DNA of 64,000 nucleotides, taken from contig NZ_JAFBCN010000001.1 of NCBI RefSeq assembly GCF_016907755.1, forward strand, positions 1,984,001 to 2,048,000, read 5' to 3'. A model generated the notes under the pieces. The model saw nothing but the letters and a program-made list of their open reading frames with translations. It was not told the origin of the DNA and did not search any database. Of this stretch, positions 37,155-47,370 are shown one piece after another (the first letter of the stretch is position 1; each line of letters opens with the position of its first letter). The position numbers and the translations under genes are program-made. The DNA comes from Cellulosimicrobium cellulans. Lineage in GTDB: Bacteria; Actinomycetota; Actinomycetes; Actinomycetales; Cellulomonadaceae.

Positions 37155-38921
37155 ATGAGCCCAGCCGACGACGTCTCCGGGAAGCCCGGCGCGGACCAGC
37201 CCGCACCGGTCGACGCGGGAGGCCCGGCTCACGGGGCGACCGCGGCCGGTGATCTCGACGGCCCGCGCACGGGACGTCCCGACCCCCGGGTCTTCTACCC
37301 GGCGGCCGGGATCATCCTGCTCTTCGTGCTGGCGACCGTCTTCTTCACCGACACGGTGACGGCGCTCATGAACACGCTCCAGCGCGACGTCATCGGGGTC
37401 TTCGGCTGGTACTACGTGATCGTCGTGGCGGGGTTCGTCGTGTTCTCCCTGTGGATGGGCCTGAGCCGCTTCGGCGACATCGTGCTCGGCAAGGACGAGG
37501 ACGAGCCGTTGTTCCGGCTGCCTGTCTGGTTCGCGATGCTCTTCGCGACGGGCATGGGGATCGGGCTCGTCTACTGGGGCGTGGCGGAGCCGCTGTCGCA
37601 CTACGTGAGCCCCAAGCCGGGCGTCGAGGGGAGCGACCCGGCGCTCGCCCAGGCCGCCATGGGGCAGAGCTACCTCCACTGGGGGGTCCACGCGTGGGCG
37701 ATCTACGTCGTGGCGGGTCTCGCCCTCGCGTACGCGATCCACCGCAAGGGTCGGCCGGTGTCGATCCGCTGGGCCCTCGAGCCGCTGTTCGGGGACCGGG
37801 TCCGGGGGCGGCTCGGGGACGTCATCGACGTCGTCGCGATCATCGGCACGGTCTTCGGCGTCGCGACCTCCCTCGGCTTCGGCGTCCTCCAGATCGCGGC
37901 GGGCCTCGGCTACCTCGACGTGGTGCAGCCCAGCACGGCGCTCGAGATCGGTCTCATCGCGGCGATCTCCGCCCTTGCGACGATCTCGGTCGTGTCGGGG
38001 CTGGGCAAGGGGATCAAGTGGCTGTCCAACGGCAACATGATCCTGGCGGGGGTCGTGCTGGTCCTCGTGCTGGCCCTGGGGCCGACCCTCTTCCTCCTGC
38101 GGGAGTGGGTCCAGTCGCTCGGGTACTACGTCCAGAACATCGTGCGGCTGTCCTTCGACACGACCGCGTTCCAGGGCGAGGCCGGGCTCGAGTGGCAGTC
38201 GTCCTGGACGATCTTCTACTGGGGCTGGTGGATCTCCTGGGCGCCCTTCGTGGGGGTCTTCATCGCCCGGATCTCGCGCGGGCGCACCGTGCGGGAGTTC
38301 GTCCTCGGCACGCTCCTCGTCCCGACGGTCGTCACGACCCTGTGGTTCTCGGTCTTCGGCGGGTCGGCGCTCTACCGTGAGCTGACCGAGCCGGGCAGCA
38401 TGCTCGTCGACAGCGCGGTCGACACCGACACGACGCTGTTCCAGCTCTTCGACGGTCTGCCGCTCGGCAACGTCCTCTCGGTCGTGGGGATCCTGCTGAT
38501 CGTCGTGTTCTTCGTGACGTCGTCGGACTCCGGCTCGCTCGTGGTGGACATGCTCGCGAGCGGGGGCAACCCGAACCCGCCCACGTGGAGCCGCATCTTC
38601 TGGGCCGGCGTCTCCGGCCTGCTGGCCATCGCGCTCCTGCTCGCGGGCGGGCTCCAGGCGCTCCAGACCGCGGCGATCCTCATCGCGCTGCCGTTCTCCG
38701 TCGTCATGATCGGGATGGCCGTCTCGACCGTCCGCGCCCTGCGTGCGGAGCACGCCGCGATCCTGCGCGCCGAGCGCCGGGCGGCGCGCACGGAGCTGAC
38801 GGAGCACGTGACCACGCGGGTCTCGGAGAGCATCTCGGAGCAGTGGGAAGAGCTCTACCCCGACCGGCCGGACCGGTGGCGCGCGCTGGCCCGGCGCCCG
38901 CGCAAGGGCTCGCCGCGGTGA
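37155..38921 (+). CDS. BCCT family osmolyte transporter (betaine/choline/carnitine)
   Basis: 588 residues, 12 predicted helices between cytoplasmic N- and C-terminal tails. The family motif is clear: YWGWWISWAPFVGVFIARISRGRT (Trp box plus loop), with MGIGLVYWGVAEPL in TM3 and YLHWGVHAWAIYVV in TM4. BCCT carriers import quaternary ammonium osmoprotectants with Na+ or H+. The TM3 glycine-rich stretch reads GMGIGLVYWG; the Met found at the Na+ site in sodium-coupled BetP may be present, but I would not assign the ion. The charged C-terminal tail (about 535-588) could be an osmosensing domain as in BetP. ATG 37155 sits behind GGGAGG, rather close. Confidence 0.93.
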   Translation: MSPADDVSGKPGADQPAPVDAGGPAHGATAAGDLDGPRTGRPDPRVFYPAAGIILLFVLATVFFTDTVTALMNTLQRDVIGVFGWYYVIVVAGFVVFSLWMGLSRFGDIVLGKDEDEPLFRLPVWFAMLFATGMGIGLVYWGVAEPLSHYVSPKPGVEGSDPALAQAAMGQSYLHWGVHAWAIYVVAGLALAYAIHRKGRPVSIRWALEPLFGDRVRGRLGDVIDVVAIIGTVFGVATSLGFGVLQIAAGLGYLDVVQPSTALEIGLIAAISALATISVVSGLGKGIKWLSNGNMILAGVVLVLVLALGPTLFLLREWVQSLGYYVQNIVRLSFDTTAFQGEAGLEWQSSWTIFYWGWWISWAPFVGVFIARISRGRTVREFVLGTLLVPTVVTTLWFSVFGGSALYRELTEPGSMLVDSAVDTDTTLFQLFDGLPLGNVLSVVGILLIVVFFVTSSDSGSLVVDMLASGGNPNPPTWSRIFWAGVSGLLAIALLLAGGLQALQTAAILIALPFSVVMIGMAVSTVRALRAEHAAILRAERRAARTELTEHVTTRVSESISEQWEELYPDRPDRWRALARRPRKGSPR

Positions 38922-39005
38922 CGTCGACGGGGCCGTCACGGGCCCTGGCACGGCGAGGGATGCGGGAGAGTGACGCGGGTCATGGTGGCGGGAACCGCGA
39001 CCCGG

Positions 39006-39011
39006 TAGGAT
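39006..39011 (+). promoter_or_regulatory. Putative typA promoter -10
   Basis: TAGGAT, about 118 nt upstream of ATG 39130; transcription would give a leader of roughly 110 nt without an evident conserved fold. Confidence 0.4.
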
Positions 39012-39129
39012 AGCCGTGCCCGGGTGACGGCCCGTGCTCCGTGATGCCGCGGCGGGCTGCTCCCGCGCCGTGCGCGCAGAGGTGGCCGGCCGTCGTCGCC
39101 CCTCGAACCCCACGAAATGAGAACCGTAG

Positions 39130-41040
<1,911 letters not shown>

Positions 41041-41053
41041 CGTCGCCGCGCGG

Positions 41054-42082
41054 GTGACCGTCCCGTCCTCCCAGCAGGCCGCCGTCGAGCCCGACGGCGG
41101 CCTGCTGGCCGTGCACGCCCACCCCGACGACGAGACGCTGGCCACGGGCGCGCTCCTCGCGACGTGGTCCCGCGCCGGGCAGCGCGTCACCGTGGTGACG
41201 TGCACGCGCGGCGAGCGGGGCGAGGTGATCGACACCGCGGCGCACCCGACCGGCGTCGGGTACCTCGAGGGTGACGGTCCCGCCCTCGCCGCGCACCGCG
41301 AGGGCGAGCTCGCGCGAGCGCTCGCCGCTCTGGGCGTCGCGGACCACGTCTTCCTCGACACGGCCGCGCTCCCCGCGGCGGGCGAGGTGCCCGACGGCGG
41401 TGCAGCGCCCCGGTTCGAGGACTCCGGGATGGCGTGGGTCGCGCCGGGGGTCGCGAGCTCGGTCGCGAGGGAGCAGCTCCCGCCCCGGGCGTTCGTCGGT
41501 GTCCCGCTCGACGAGGCGGCCGCCCGGCTGGCGGCGGTCGTGCGCGACCGCCGCCCCGCGGTCGTCGCGACGTACGAGCCCGGCGGCGGCTACGGGCATC
41601 CCGACCACGTGCGCGCGCACGACGTGACGGTCCGGGCGCTGGAGCTGCTCGACGCCGCCGGAGAGCCCGCACCGGCGCTCTGGCTCGCCGTCGCACCCGA
41701 GAGCGCGGTGCGCGCGGCGCGGCGGGCGCTCGCCGCGCACCCCGCGGTCTGCGCGCTCCTCGCCGCGGACGCGGACCTCACCCTGCCCGACCCGGACGAG
41801 GACCTGCCGCCCGTCGCGCGCCCCGACGCCTCGCTGCCCACGCTCGTGGGCGTCCCCGTGGCGCCCGTCCTCGGCGAGCTCCTCGCGGCGATGCGCGCGC
41901 ACGCGACGCAGGTCCAGCACGTGACCGCCGCGGGGTCCATCGCGGGGGAGGAGCCCACGGATCTCCTGGGCTGGTACGCCCTCAGCAACGACGTGCTGGC
42001 GCCCGTCCCTTCACACGAGTTCTACGCTCCCTCCGGCGGCGCTCTCCCGGGCGACCAGGTCCGGCGCGGGCCCACGCGTTAA
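41054..42082 (+). CDS. mshB: N-acetyl-glucosaminyl-inositol deacetylase MshB (mycothiol synthesis)
   Basis: 342 residues. A PIG-L/LmbE zinc deacetylase that removes acetate from GlcNAc-Ins in mycothiol biosynthesis. The metal site is visible: HAHPDDE (about 20-26) and GYGHPDHVRAH (His about 182), with TCTRGERGE and the C-terminal HATQVQ region. GTG 41054 is the start, 13 nt after typA. MshB and mycothiol are actinobacterial markers. A mycothiol-conjugate amidase (Mca) is the nearest alternative; an MshB role is favoured by length and by ADHVFLDT-type residues, but is not certain. Confidence 0.82.
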   Translation: MTVPSSQQAAVEPDGGLLAVHAHPDDETLATGALLATWSRAGQRVTVVTCTRGERGEVIDTAAHPTGVGYLEGDGPALAAHREGELARALAALGVADHVFLDTAALPAAGEVPDGGAAPRFEDSGMAWVAPGVASSVAREQLPPRAFVGVPLDEAAARLAAVVRDRRPAVVATYEPGGGYGHPDHVRAHDVTVRALELLDAAGEPAPALWLAVAPESAVRAARRALAAHPAVCALLAADADLTLPDPDEDLPPVARPDASLPTLVGVPVAPVLGELLAAMRAHATQVQHVTAAGSIAGEEPTDLLGWYALSNDVLAPVPSHEFYAPSGGALPGDQVRRGPTR

Positions 42083-42085
42083 CCT
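42080..42085 (+). promoter_or_regulatory. -10 box (leaderless) of DUF6113-like gene
   Basis: TAACCT ends 7 nt before GTG 42093, overlapping the 3' end of mshB. Confidence 0.5.
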
Positions 42086-42092
42086 GGGGCCC

Positions 42093-42542
42093 GTGGAGAC
42101 CGGCATGGGGCGGCACATCGGCCGCGGGGTGGCGTGCGCGCTCGTCGGCGCGCTCGTGGGGCTCGTCGGCACCGTCGCGCACCGGGCGCACCTGCTCGGC
42201 GTGGACCTCCCCGGGGGAGTCGGGCTGGGCATCGTGCTCGCCCTGCTGACCGTGCTCGCGGCCGGGACCCTCGCGCGCGCCTGGGGCGGTATGGCCGGTC
42301 TCCTCGGCTACGGCATCGGATGGGTCGTCGTGGTCCAGCTCCTCTCGCTCGAGGGGCCCGGCGGCGACGTCCTCGTGCCGAGCGAGCCCGTCGGGTACGT
42401 GTGGATCTACGGAGGTCTCCTCGTCGTCGCGGCGGTCGCGTTCCTGCCACGCTCGTGGTTCAGCGACCGCCCCGTCCGCCCGGCGCTCCACGGACGTCCC
42501 ACCAGGCACGACGGACCCGAGGACCCCCTCGCGTCCCGCTAG
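42093..42542 (+). CDS. DUF6113-like small integral membrane protein
   Basis: 149 residues with four predicted helices (ACALVGALVGLVGTVAH, GLGIVLALLTVLAAGTLA, GGMAGLLGYGIGWVVVVQLL, VWIYGGLLVVAAVAFL) and a basic C-terminus. The family, found beside mshB in many actinobacteria, has no known role. GTG 42093 is 7 nt behind TAACCT, suggesting a leaderless transcript starting inside the mshB end. Confidence 0.7.
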   Translation: METGMGRHIGRGVACALVGALVGLVGTVAHRAHLLGVDLPGGVGLGIVLALLTVLAAGTLARAWGGMAGLLGYGIGWVVVVQLLSLEGPGGDVLVPSEPVGYVWIYGGLLVVAAVAFLPRSWFSDRPVRPALHGRPTRHDGPEDPLASR

Positions 42543-42545
42543 GAT
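42540..42545 (+). promoter_or_regulatory. Putative promoter -10 for VanW-domain gene
   Basis: TAGGAT overlaps the TAG stop codon of the preceding gene; the leader of about 65 nt to ATG 42618 contains small GC hairpins and GGAG 8 nt before the start. Confidence 0.45.
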
Positions 42546-42617
42546 TCGCGGTGCGGATCCCCGCACACCCCTCGTCGTCGCGCGCTCGACGCGCGCCTTT
42601 CGTCACGGAGACAGTGG

Positions 42618-45470
42618 ATGGGTCAGCCGACCGACCGAGACGCCGAACTCGACTCCCCGCAGGACGCCGTGCCCGTGCCTGCTGGACAGCCCCAGGCGCC
42701 CGAGCCGGCGGCGGCTGACGGGACCGGCGACGAGGCGCCCACGACGGTCGACGAGGCCACGGCGCCCGAGGCCGACGCGGCCGCCGCCGACGAGAAGGCC
42801 GACGACGCCGCGGCACCCGAGCAGGGGGTGGTGCCCGCGGTGGCGGAGCAGGACGACGCGCCTGCGGAGCCCGCGGGACCGGTCGATCAGGTCGAGGACC
42901 CCGCCGAGCCGGCGACGGCAGCGGAGCGGGGCGAGGCGGTGGAGGACACCGCCGACCAGGTCGAGGAGCCGGGCACCGCGACGGTCGAGCCCCCCGGGGA
43001 CGTCGCGGACGAGGCCGTGACGGAGCCCGTCGAACAGGCCGAGCCCGTCGAAGCGGCCGGGCCCGTCGAACCGGCCGGGCCCGTCGAACCGGCCGAGCCC
43101 GTCGCCGCCGCCGAGCCCGACGTCGCGGAGCGACCAGGCGCCGAGACGCCCGCGGCGGGCGAGGACGCCTCCGCGGACCCCGAGGGCGACCCGGTCGCCG
43201 GGGACGGCGCCGCTGACGTGACTGCGACGGCCGACGTGACCGCGACGGCCGACGTGGCGGCGACGGTCGAGGCTCAGGGCGACGCCCCCGCGCCGGAACC
43301 GGAGCCGGCGACGTCGGCCGGGGCGGGCGCCGCCGCGGCGCCCGCGGCGCAGGGCGACGACGAGGACGAGCCGTACGTGCCGCGGCTGTTCGCGTTCGAC
43401 CCCAGCGTGCCGGCCGTGCTCGTCCCCCCGCCCGGGTCGGAGCCGGACCCGGCGGATCGGACCGCGGTGACGCCCGTGGTGGAGGAGCCTGACGCCGAGC
43501 AGACCGCCGTCGTGCCCGCGGTGCCGCCGGTGGCGCCCACCTCACCTGCCGCCGAGGCCGCACCCGGCACCCCGCCCCCGACCCCGACGGACGCCACGCA
43601 GGTGATCCCGCCCGTCGACCCGTGGTCGCGCCCGGCCCCGGTCGTCCGCACGTCGGTCCGACCGGCTGCTCCGACCGGGGCGGAGGCCGCCGCCCCGGCG
43701 GCGACCCCCGCGGTCACCCCGGCGGCGGGCCTGGGGAACGCCTTCGGCCCGGTCCCGCCCGACGAGTCGCGGGAGGCCTCGCCCTTCGAGGGCTTCGAGG
43801 AGGAGACCCCGCGGCGCGGCTGGGCGCGTGGCCTGATGTGGACGGGCATCGGTGTGCTCGTCCTCGGCGGCCTGTACACCGGCGCGCAGTGGTTCTTCTC
43901 GGACAAGGTCCCGAGCGGGACGAGCGTCGCCGGAGTCGACGTCGGTGGTCTGACCCGGACGGCGGCGCAGGACACGCTCGAGGCGGAGCTCGGGCCGCGC
44001 GCGGCCGAGCCGGTCACGCTCACCGCCGGCGAGGCGAGCACGACCCTCGACCCGGCGGCCGCGGGCCTGTCGTTCGACGCCGCGGCCACCGCGGAGGAGC
44101 TCACCGCCTTCTCGATGAGCCCGGCCCGGCTGTGGCAGCACCTCTTCGGCGGCGAGGACGAGGCCCCGGTGATCTCGGTCGACGAGGCGGCGCTCGACGC
44201 CCAGGTCGAGGCGCTGCGCGGGAGCCTCGAGATCGAGCCGGTCGACGGCACCGTGCAGTTCGTGGACGGCGCGCCGACGAGCACGGCGGCGGCCGACGGC
44301 TCGGCCCTCGTGACGGACGAGGTCCCGGCGGCCATCACCGGGAGCTGGCTCGTCCAGGACGGGGCGGTGACCCTGCCGACCGAACCCGTGGAGCCCGCGA
44401 TCACGCAGGAGGAGACGGACGCCGCGCTCGCGCAGGCGCAGAAGGTCGTGTCGGCGCCGGTCGTCGTGTCCGTGGGCGGCCAGAACGCCGAGCTGCCGCC
44501 CGAGGCCCTCGCGGCCGCCGCGTCGTTCGCGGCGACCGACGGCGTGCTCACCCTGACCTTCGACGGGGCGACTCTCGTCGGGTCGGTGGTCGACCGGACG
44601 AACGACCTGCTCACCGCCGCGGACGACGCGCACTTCGTCTTCCAGGACGGCGCCCCGGTCATCGTGGGCGGGGAGCCGGGCACGACGATCGACCCCGCGG
44701 CCATCTCGGCCGCCGTCACGACGGCAGCCTCCGGCGACGAGCGGACCGCGACCGTCGAGCTCGTGGAGTCCGACCCGGCGCAGTCGGTCGCCGCGCTCGA
44801 GGCGCTCGGGATCAAGGAGAAGGTCTCGGAGTTCTCGACCCCGGTCCCCAACGTCCCGGTCCGCACCGCGAACCTGCGCCGCGGCGCCGAGAAGGTGACG
44901 GGGACGCTCGTCAAGCCGGGCGAGACGTTCTCGCTCGTGGACACGCTGTCGCCGATCACGCTCGAGGGCGGCTACTTCGCCGCGGGCATCGTCGAGAGCG
45001 GTCGGCACACCGAGGGCGTCGGCGGCGGTCTGTCGCAGATGGCGACGACCACGTACAACGCGGGCTTCTTCGCCGGCCTCGAGGACGTCGAGCACCGACC
45101 GCACAGCTACTGGTTCGAGCGGTACCCCGCGGGGCGCGAGGCGACGATCTTCGTCGGGTCGATCGACATGAAGTTCAAGAACGACACCCCGTACGGCGTC
45201 CTCATGCAGTCCTGGGTCGGCGGGGGCGAGCTGCACGTCGCGATCTGGAGCACCAAGTACTACGACGTGGAGACGTCGTCGAGCGGCAAGTCGAACGTCG
45301 TCCAGCCGACGTCGGTCACGCACTCGGGGGCCGACTGCGCCCCGACGCCCGCAGGCAGCCCGGGCTTCTCCATCACGAACTACCGCAAGGTCTACCACGA
45401 GGGCGAGCTCGTCAAGGACGAGTCCTACCGGTGGACGTACAAGCCGGACAACGCGGTCGTCTGCGAGTAG
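42618..45470 (+). CDS. VanW family protein with long acidic N-terminal region
   Basis: 950 residues. Residues 1-395 are low-complexity Glu/Ala/Pro/Asp sequence, including five 6-residue repeats (EPVEQA, EPVEAA, GPVEPA, GPVEPA, EPVAAA). One membrane helix follows (about 400-425, RGLMWTGIGVLVLGGLYTGA). Outside are two PG_binding_4-like modules (about 450-725), then a VanW domain (about 737-870; GETFSLVDTLSPIT, GVGGGLSQMATTTYNAGFFAGL, YFERYPAGRE-like WFERYPAGREAT) and a small cysteine-containing tail. VanW proteins occur in glycopeptide-resistance loci and in cell-wall contexts, but their biochemistry is unclear. No vanHAX genes are nearby, so this is probably a housekeeping envelope protein. 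Confidence 0.88.
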   Translation: MGQPTDRDAELDSPQDAVPVPAGQPQAPEPAAADGTGDEAPTTVDEATAPEADAAAADEKADDAAAPEQGVVPAVAEQDDAPAEPAGPVDQVEDPAEPATAAERGEAVEDTADQVEEPGTATVEPPGDVADEAVTEPVEQAEPVEAAGPVEPAGPVEPAEPVAAAEPDVAERPGAETPAAGEDASADPEGDPVAGDGAADVTATADVTATADVAATVEAQGDAPAPEPEPATSAGAGAAAAPAAQGDDEDEPYVPRLFAFDPSVPAVLVPPPGSEPDPADRTAVTPVVEEPDAEQTAVVPAVPPVAPTSPAAEAAPGTPPPTPTDATQVIPPVDPWSRPAPVVRTSVRPAAPTGAEAAAPAATPAVTPAAGLGNAFGPVPPDESREASPFEGFEEETPRRGWARGLMWTGIGVLVLGGLYTGAQWFFSDKVPSGTSVAGVDVGGLTRTAAQDTLEAELGPRAAEPVTLTAGEASTTLDPAAAGLSFDAAATAEELTAFSMSPARLWQHLFGGEDEAPVISVDEAALDAQVEALRGSLEIEPVDGTVQFVDGAPTSTAAADGSALVTDEVPAAITGSWLVQDGAVTLPTEPVEPAITQEETDAALAQAQKVVSAPVVVSVGGQNAELPPEALAAAASFAATDGVLTLTFDGATLVGSVVDRTNDLLTAADDAHFVFQDGAPVIVGGEPGTTIDPAAISAAVTTAASGDERTATVELVESDPAQSVAALEALGIKEKVSEFSTPVPNVPVRTANLRRGAEKVTGTLVKPGETFSLVDTLSPITLEGGYFAAGIVESGRHTEGVGGGLSQMATTTYNAGFFAGLEDVEHRPHSYWFERYPAGREATIFVGSIDMKFKNDTPYGVLMQSWVGGGELHVAIWSTKYYDVETSSSGKSNVVQPTSVTHSGADCAPTPAGSPGFSITNYRKVYHEGELVKDESYRWTYKPDNAVVCE
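43023..43112 (+). repeat. 18-bp tandem repeat x5 inside VanW gene
   Basis: Five 18-bp units (consensus GRGCCCGTCGAACCGGCC) encode EPVEPA-like hexapeptides. A second 18-bp array (three units, GACGTGACCGCGACGGCC) lies at 43215-43268. Both preserve frame, so repeat number can vary without destroying the gene. Confidence 0.8.
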
Positions 45471-45502
45471 ACGACCCGGTCCACCACACACACGGAGGTC
45501 CC

Positions 45503-46408
45503 ATGCTCGGACGGAGCGAACGGGAGTCGGGCGCGCAGGCGCTGCTCGCGGCCACGGCGGCAGGCTGGGTCGCGGGCGACCCCGCCGAGGCGGACGCGCT
45601 GCTCGACCTCGGGTCGACGACCGCCACGCTGTCGACCGTCGCGAGCATCGACGGGCTCTCCGCCGTCGTGCACCTGGGGCACCCGGCCCAGCCCTCGCAC
45701 GAGCTGGAGCGGGCGCTGCTCGCCGCGCCGCCCTCGCTCGTGCTCACGGGGGCGTCGGCCGTTCCGGCGCAGTGGGTCTGGGTCGGGCGCTCGGCGGCCG
45801 CGCGAGACCTGACGGGTCATGTCGTCGTGGACGAGGCGGGCATGCGCGACCGCCGTCACGTGCTGCGCACCATGGGCGTGAGCCCGTCCCTCGTCCCGAC
45901 GCGGACGAGCCTGGAGGAGCGCATCGCGCTCGCCGGTCCCGACGGCAGCCTCGTCGTGGAGCGCTCCGTCGCCGCGGGGCCGCTCGCGGCGCTCGGGTAC
46001 GCCGAGCTTACGGGGAGCGAGGTCCTCGGCGACGGCGCGCCCGTGTGGTACGGGCTCCTGGAGAGCCGGGACGCCGTGCCGCGGGCCGAGGGCGTCGCCC
46101 AGGTCTGGCTCGCGTTCGGGCCGCGGGACGACCACCGCGGCTCGCTCCAGGAGACGCTCGCGCTCGTCGCCCAGGCGGGCATCGACCTCCAGCACCTGCG
46201 CAGCCACCGCTCCCAGGCCGGGCCCCACATCTTCTTCTGCGCGTTCTCCTGCCCCGACGCGGGGACGCTCGACGGTCTCGTCGCGGGCTTCGCGGAGCGC
46301 GGCGTCGCCCACCGCCTGCTCGCCGTCCTGCCCGGGCAGGAGTTCGTGCCCGGGCCCGACGCGCTCGCGCCACGCTGGGCGTCGGCGGCGGACCCCGTGC
46401 GCGCGTGA
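45503..46408 (+). CDS. ACT-like domain protein of unknown function, upstream of pheA
   Basis: 301 residues. The N-terminal 200 residues match nothing I recognise (LDLGSTTATLSTVASIDGLSAVVHLGHP; DLTGHVVVDEAGMRDRRHVL). The C-terminal 90 (about 203-290) look like an ACT domain: VAQVWLAFGPRDDHRGSLQETLALVAQAGIDLQHLRS, HIFFCAF, then an FAERGVAHRLLAVLPG end. The spacing parallels the phenylalanine-binding ACT of prephenate dehydratase (GALxxxLxxFAxxGINLxxIES). ATG 45503 has GGAGG at 5-nt spacing. Its stop overlaps pheA (GTGA), so a regulatory role in Phe/Tyr synthesis is a reasonable inference. Confidence 0.6.
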   Translation: MLGRSERESGAQALLAATAAGWVAGDPAEADALLDLGSTTATLSTVASIDGLSAVVHLGHPAQPSHELERALLAAPPSLVLTGASAVPAQWVWVGRSAAARDLTGHVVVDEAGMRDRRHVLRTMGVSPSLVPTRTSLEERIALAGPDGSLVVERSVAAGPLAALGYAELTGSEVLGDGAPVWYGLLESRDAVPRAEGVAQVWLAFGPRDDHRGSLQETLALVAQAGIDLQHLRSHRSQAGPHIFFCAFSCPDAGTLDGLVAGFAERGVAHRLLAVLPGQEFVPGPDALAPRWASAADPVRA

Positions 46409-47370
46409 GCGTCGTCGGCTACCTCGGCCCGGAGGGGTCGTTCACGCACCAAGCCGCCGCCGCGTGGCGCGGGGACGACCGCGGGGACGACCGGGCCGAC
46501 CGGGCGGCCCGCCTCGCCGCGCGCACGACGGTGGCGGACGTTTTCGCCGACGTCGCCGCGGGAGACCTCGCGCGCGGGGTGGTCGCGATCGAGAACACGG
46601 TCGAGGGCTACGTGGTGCCGTCCCTCGACGCGATCGTCGGGAGCGCTACGGTCGTCGCGGTCGACGAGGTCGTGCTCGACATCTCGTTCGACGCGTTCGT
46701 GCGGCCCGGCCACGGCGAGCTGACGGAGGTCACCGCCCACCCGCACGGGCTCGCCCAGTGCCAGGAGTTCGTCCGCCGGACGGGCCTCGCGCCGCTCGCC
46801 GCGTCGTCGAACGCGGCGGCGTGCCGGGACGCAGGGCCGCACCAGGTGGCGCTCGGGCCCACGATCTGCGGCGAGCTCTACGGCCTCGAGACCCTCGAGC
46901 GCGCGGTCGAGGACTTCGCCGGTGCCCGGACCCGCTTCCTCGTCCTCGCGCCGCGGGCGGAGGCGTCGGCGACCCTGCGGGCCGCGCGCGCCCGGGGGGA
47001 CGGTCCGTGGCGCACGATGCTCGCGGTGACTCCCGTCGTCACCGGACCGGGCGTGCTCGCGCGGATCACGCGGTCCTTCGGCGAGCGCGGCGTCAACCTG
47101 TCGAGCCTCATCACGCGCCCGCTCAAGGCGGTGGCCGGCACGTACGTGTTCGTCCTGACGGTCGACGGCGCCCCGTGGGACGCGCCGGTGCGGGCCGTGC
47201 TCGACGACCTCGTCCGCGCGGGCGACTCGCTCAAGACGCTCGGAGTCGTCCCGGCGCGTGGCGAGCTGGACGAGTCGGTGCACGCCGACGTCGACGTCGC
47301 GAACGTCCCCGTGGGCAGCGTGGACGCCTCGGCGGCGCCGGCGGACCTCGCGGCAGGCCTGCTGTGGTGA
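46405..47370 (+). CDS. pheA: Prephenate dehydratase
   Basis: 321 residues. It converts prephenate to phenylpyruvate for phenylalanine. The catalytic domain (1-190) begins GYLGPEGSFTHQAA and contains VAIENTVEGYV and the TRFLVL segment with the catalytic Thr-Arg-Phe. A regulatory ACT domain follows (about 208-285; GPGVLARITRSFGERGVNLSSLITRPLK, YVFVLTVDG). The Phe-site motif, usually ESRP, reads ITRP here, so feedback binding may differ. It starts by GTGA overlap with the ACT-like gene and ends by GTGA overlap with tyrA: a three-gene coupled operon. Confidence 0.92.
   Translation: MSVVGYLGPEGSFTHQAAAAWRGDDRGDDRADRAARLAARTTVADVFADVAAGDLARGVVAIENTVEGYVVPSLDAIVGSATVVAVDEVVLDISFDAFVRPGHGELTEVTAHPHGLAQCQEFVRRTGLAPLAASSNAAACRDAGPHQVALGPTICGELYGLETLERAVEDFAGARTRFLVLAPRAEASATLRAARARGDGPWRTMLAVTPVVTGPGVLARITRSFGERGVNLSSLITRPLKAVAGTYVFVLTVDGAPWDAPVRAVLDDLVRAGDSLKTLGVVPARGELDESVHADVDVANVPVGSVDASAAPADLAAGLLW

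Noticed and set aside
42618-45470. Vancomycin-resistance locus because of the VanW domain
   Set aside because: No vanR/S, vanH, ligase or vanX genes nearby; VanW domains are common in susceptible bacteria.
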